Part shown: positions 61,958 to 64,000 of the stretch, one piece after another
Layout: every line of letters begins with the position of its first letter
Numbering within the stretch: the first letter of the stretch is position 1
NCBI RefSeq assembly: GCF_000715015.1
Contig: NZ_JMIW01000001.1
Coordinates: forward strand, 248,001-312,000
Direction of reading: 5' to 3'
Length of the DNA stretch: 64,000 nucleotides
DNA from: Erythrobacter longus
GTDB taxonomy: Bacteria; Pseudomonadota; Alphaproteobacteria; Sphingomonadales; Sphingomonadaceae
Program-made: the position numbers and the translations under genes
The notes under the pieces: generated by a model
Seen by the model: only the letters and a program-made list of their open reading frames with translations
Database searches by the model: none
Told to the model about the DNA's origin: nothing

Positions 61958-63844
61958 ATGCCCGAAATTCGCCGCCTTCCTGAAACTCTCGTCAACCGTA
62001 TTGCGGCCGGAGAAGTCGTTGAAAGGCCTGCTTCTGCCCTAAAAGAGCTGGTTGAAAACGCGATTGACGCAGGTTCTTCGCGAATCGCTGTGTCGCTTGT
62101 TGATGGGGGGCTTACCCGGCTTGAGGTAACTGATGATGGCTGCGGGATGAGCGCGGATGAGATGGCGCTCGCGCTTGAACGTCATGCGACATCTAAATTG
62201 CCGGACGAAGCCATTGAAATGGTTGCAACCCTGGGATTTCGCGGAGAAGCGCTCCCTTCCATCGCCAGCGTCGCTCGTCTGACGTTGGAAAGCCGTGTTC
62301 GCGGGGCAGAAGAAGGCCAAGATGCGGGATGGCGCCGAGTGGTGGATCATGGCGATTTGGTGGAAGAAGGGCCCGCAGCGCTTCCCTATGGAACGCGCGT
62401 TCGGGTTGAGCAGATTTTTGCCCGCATCCCTGCGCGCCGCAAATTCCTTCGCACGGCGCGCAGCGAGTATATGGCCTGCCTCGACAATGTCCGGCGTCTT
62501 GCGATGGCCCGGCCTGATATTGCATTCACTTTGGAAAATGTCACTGACGGGAAGGTCCGAAAAGGACTGAACACCCAAGGGAATGAGCCACTTGCGACGC
62601 GTGTTTCACAGATCGTCGCGCGCGAGCTTAAAGACAATGCGGTAGAGATCGACCTCGCAAGGGAAGGGCAGCATGGCCCCATGCGGCTGACAGGGTTGGC
62701 GGGGCTACCGACGTACAACCGGGGCGTTGCCGATCACCAATATCTGTTTGTGAACGGGCGCCCGGTCAAAGACAAGCTGCTCACGGGCGCAGTACGCGGG
62801 GCCTATTCCGATATGCTTGCGCGTGATCGCCATGCGGTGCTTGCTCTTTTTCTGGACATCCCGCCGCAAGATGTGGATGTAAATGTCCATCCGGCCAAGA
62901 CTGAAGTGCGCTTCAGGGATGCCGCCGGGGTTCGCGGGTTTATCGTTTCTGGCTTGCGCCAAGCGCTGGCAACAGGCGACCGGCGTTCTGCCCAAGGCCC
63001 TGACCGCGCCGCCATGGGGCGCTGGGTCGCTGAACCCTCCCGGCCCATTCCGCACGAAGACGCGCCCGCCATGCGCTCGATATTCGACGCGCCAGACAGG
63101 CAGGCGAGCGACGCCTATCTTGCAGAGACGCGTCCCGGCTTTGCGTCACCTTATGCGGCGTCACAGCAAGGCGCTTCGGCGCAACACTCCGCTCTGCCCC
63201 AAGGGCGCGCTGAAGAGGCCGTACCGCTGTCAGAGGAAACGCAGGACTACCCCTTGGGGATTGCGCGGGGACAGGTCGCCAACACTTACATTGTTGCTGA
63301 AAGCAAAGACGGGCTGATCCTCGTTGATCAACACGCAGCGCACGAACGTCTGGTGCTTGAACGCCTGAAACGGTCCGGTGCAGAAGAAGCCGTCCAGCGC
63401 AGCCAAGCTTTGCTTGTCCCCGATGTCGTCGAAATGGACGAAGCGGACTGCGACCGGCTTGAAGATGCAGCAGAAGGCCTTGCGCGCTACGGCCTTTCGG
63501 TTGAGCGCTTTGGGCCAGCGGCGATGCTTGTGCGCGCTGTTCCTTCGGCCATCGCAAAGGCTGACACGGGCAAGCTTTTGCGCGATCTTGCCGATGACAT
63601 TGCAAAGCATGGCAAGCAGGCGACAAGCGGCTCGCTGCTCCTAGCTGAGCGCCTTGAATACGTGCTCGCTACTATGGCTTGCCACGGATCGGTAAGAGCA
63701 GGGCGGGTTCTCAGCGTTGCCGAGATGAACGCGCTCCTTCGCGAAATGGAGGCAACTCCGCGTTCCGGACAGTGCAATCACGGGCGGCCCACCTGGGTTA
63801 AACTGAGTATGGAAGACGTTGAAAAACTGTTCGGCCGCCATTGA
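61958..63844 (+). CDS. mutL: DNA mismatch repair protein MutL (endonuclease type)
   Basis: MutL couples mismatch recognition to strand removal. From ATG 61958 it has 628 residues. The GHKL ATPase has ELVENAIDAGS, VTDDGCGMS, ATSKLPDEAIE and GFRGEALPS. The C-terminal domain has the DQHA-x2-E-x4-E endonuclease motif in DQHAAHERLVLERL and CNHGRP near the end, so this is a nicking MutL rather than the E. coli type. An ATG at 61949 would add three residues. A Pro/Arg-rich linker joins the domains. Confidence 0.97.
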   Translation: MPEIRRLPETLVNRIAAGEVVERPASALKELVENAIDAGSSRIAVSLVDGGLTRLEVTDDGCGMSADEMALALERHATSKLPDEAIEMVATLGFRGEALPSIASVARLTLESRVRGAEEGQDAGWRRVVDHGDLVEEGPAALPYGTRVRVEQIFARIPARRKFLRTARSEYMACLDNVRRLAMARPDIAFTLENVTDGKVRKGLNTQGNEPLATRVSQIVARELKDNAVEIDLAREGQHGPMRLTGLAGLPTYNRGVADHQYLFVNGRPVKDKLLTGAVRGAYSDMLARDRHAVLALFLDIPPQDVDVNVHPAKTEVRFRDAAGVRGFIVSGLRQALATGDRRSAQGPDRAAMGRWVAEPSRPIPHEDAPAMRSIFDAPDRQASDAYLAETRPGFASPYAASQQGASAQHSALPQGRAEEAVPLSEETQDYPLGIARGQVANTYIVAESKDGLILVDQHAAHERLVLERLKRSGAEEAVQRSQALLVPDVVEMDEADCDRLEDAAEGLARYGLSVERFGPAAMLVRAVPSAIAKADTGKLLRDLADDIAKHGKQATSGSLLLAERLEYVLATMACHGSVRAGRVLSVAEMNALLREMEATPRSGQCNHGRPTWVKLSMEDVEKLFGRH

Positions 63845-64000
63845 GCCGGTCACTAATGCTTCAAGTTAGCCGCGCAACTCACGCAAATGGTCCACCAAGT
63901 CATTGAAAGGTAGAGTTCGCTCTAAAGTGGACCCAAAACTATACCATTTTGAACATAACTGTGTTAGTCATTCCAATGGATCGCTCGCCACAACACAATT
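63845..64000. other. Tail of window without a recognised gene
   Basis: After mutL the last 156 bases hold no convincing gene. From about 63910 the text becomes AT-richer (TAAAGTGGACCCAAAACTAT and onward). It could be the end of a mobile element or an intergenic region, but I cannot tell from the short stretch. Confidence 0.3.

Overview
The window is a chromosomal segment of an alphaproteobacterium of the order Sphingomonadales, most likely the Erythrobacteraceae. This is inferred from the moderately high G+C content, the gene neighbourhoods (YqeY-dnaG-rpoD opposite carAB; mreB-mreC-mreD-mrdA-rodA next to mutL), the strongly acidic RpoD, a CC0125/CC1285-type lipoprotein, a DUF4170 protein and a FixL/FixJ pair. 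No genus can be fixed from the sequence alone. I saw no CRISPR array, rRNA operon, prophage or intact insertion sequence.

Left part (1-35 kb) is housekeeping. It carries the 5' part of purL with a membrane gene ahead of it; xseB-ispA-lipoprotein-coaD-peptidylprolyl isomerase; queA and tgt (queuosine in tRNA) separated by an ABC-2 exporter; an S9 peptidase; chorismate mutase; rpsD with a clear terminator; rpiB-glyA-nrdR-trmJ; an orphan ParA; YqeY-dnaG-rpoD; carA and carB with two small genes between them; greA; a four-gene run of small YqjD/YqjE-like envelope proteins; and eno.

Middle part (35-55.6 kb) is an accessory, stress-type region. It is built around an oxygen-sensing FixL/FixJ two-component pair and holds universal stress, DksA/TraR-like, host-attachment, STAS/SEC14-like, bactofilin-like, Ca2+/Na+ exchanger, L,D-transpeptidase, cardiolipin synthase and DUF389 genes. 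Ten copies of a recurring roughly 20-bp motif (about CTAvGGnnnTTTMCnnAnA) lie in its upstream regions. Eight of the nine target start codons have a copy 55-76 bp upstream; fixL itself is one of them. This looks like a FixJ-type regulon packed into one stretch and is the most interesting signal here. The same region shows decay: an alcohol dehydrogenase broken by a perfect 68-bp tandem duplication, an ArsR-type regulator with an in-frame TGA, and a SulP transporter reduced to the end of its STAS domain.

The riboflavin genes ribB and ribH sit at 35.6-37.5 kb. ribB carries an N-terminal helix-turn-helix and a GTP cyclohydrolase II-like tail without the zinc cysteines, and it is in one uninterrupted reading frame with an upstream lytic transglycosylase. 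Right part (55.7-63.8 kb) holds a tRNA-Lys(CTT), the elongasome operon mreBCD-mrdA-rodA on the minus strand, and mutL (endonuclease type) divergently on the plus strand.
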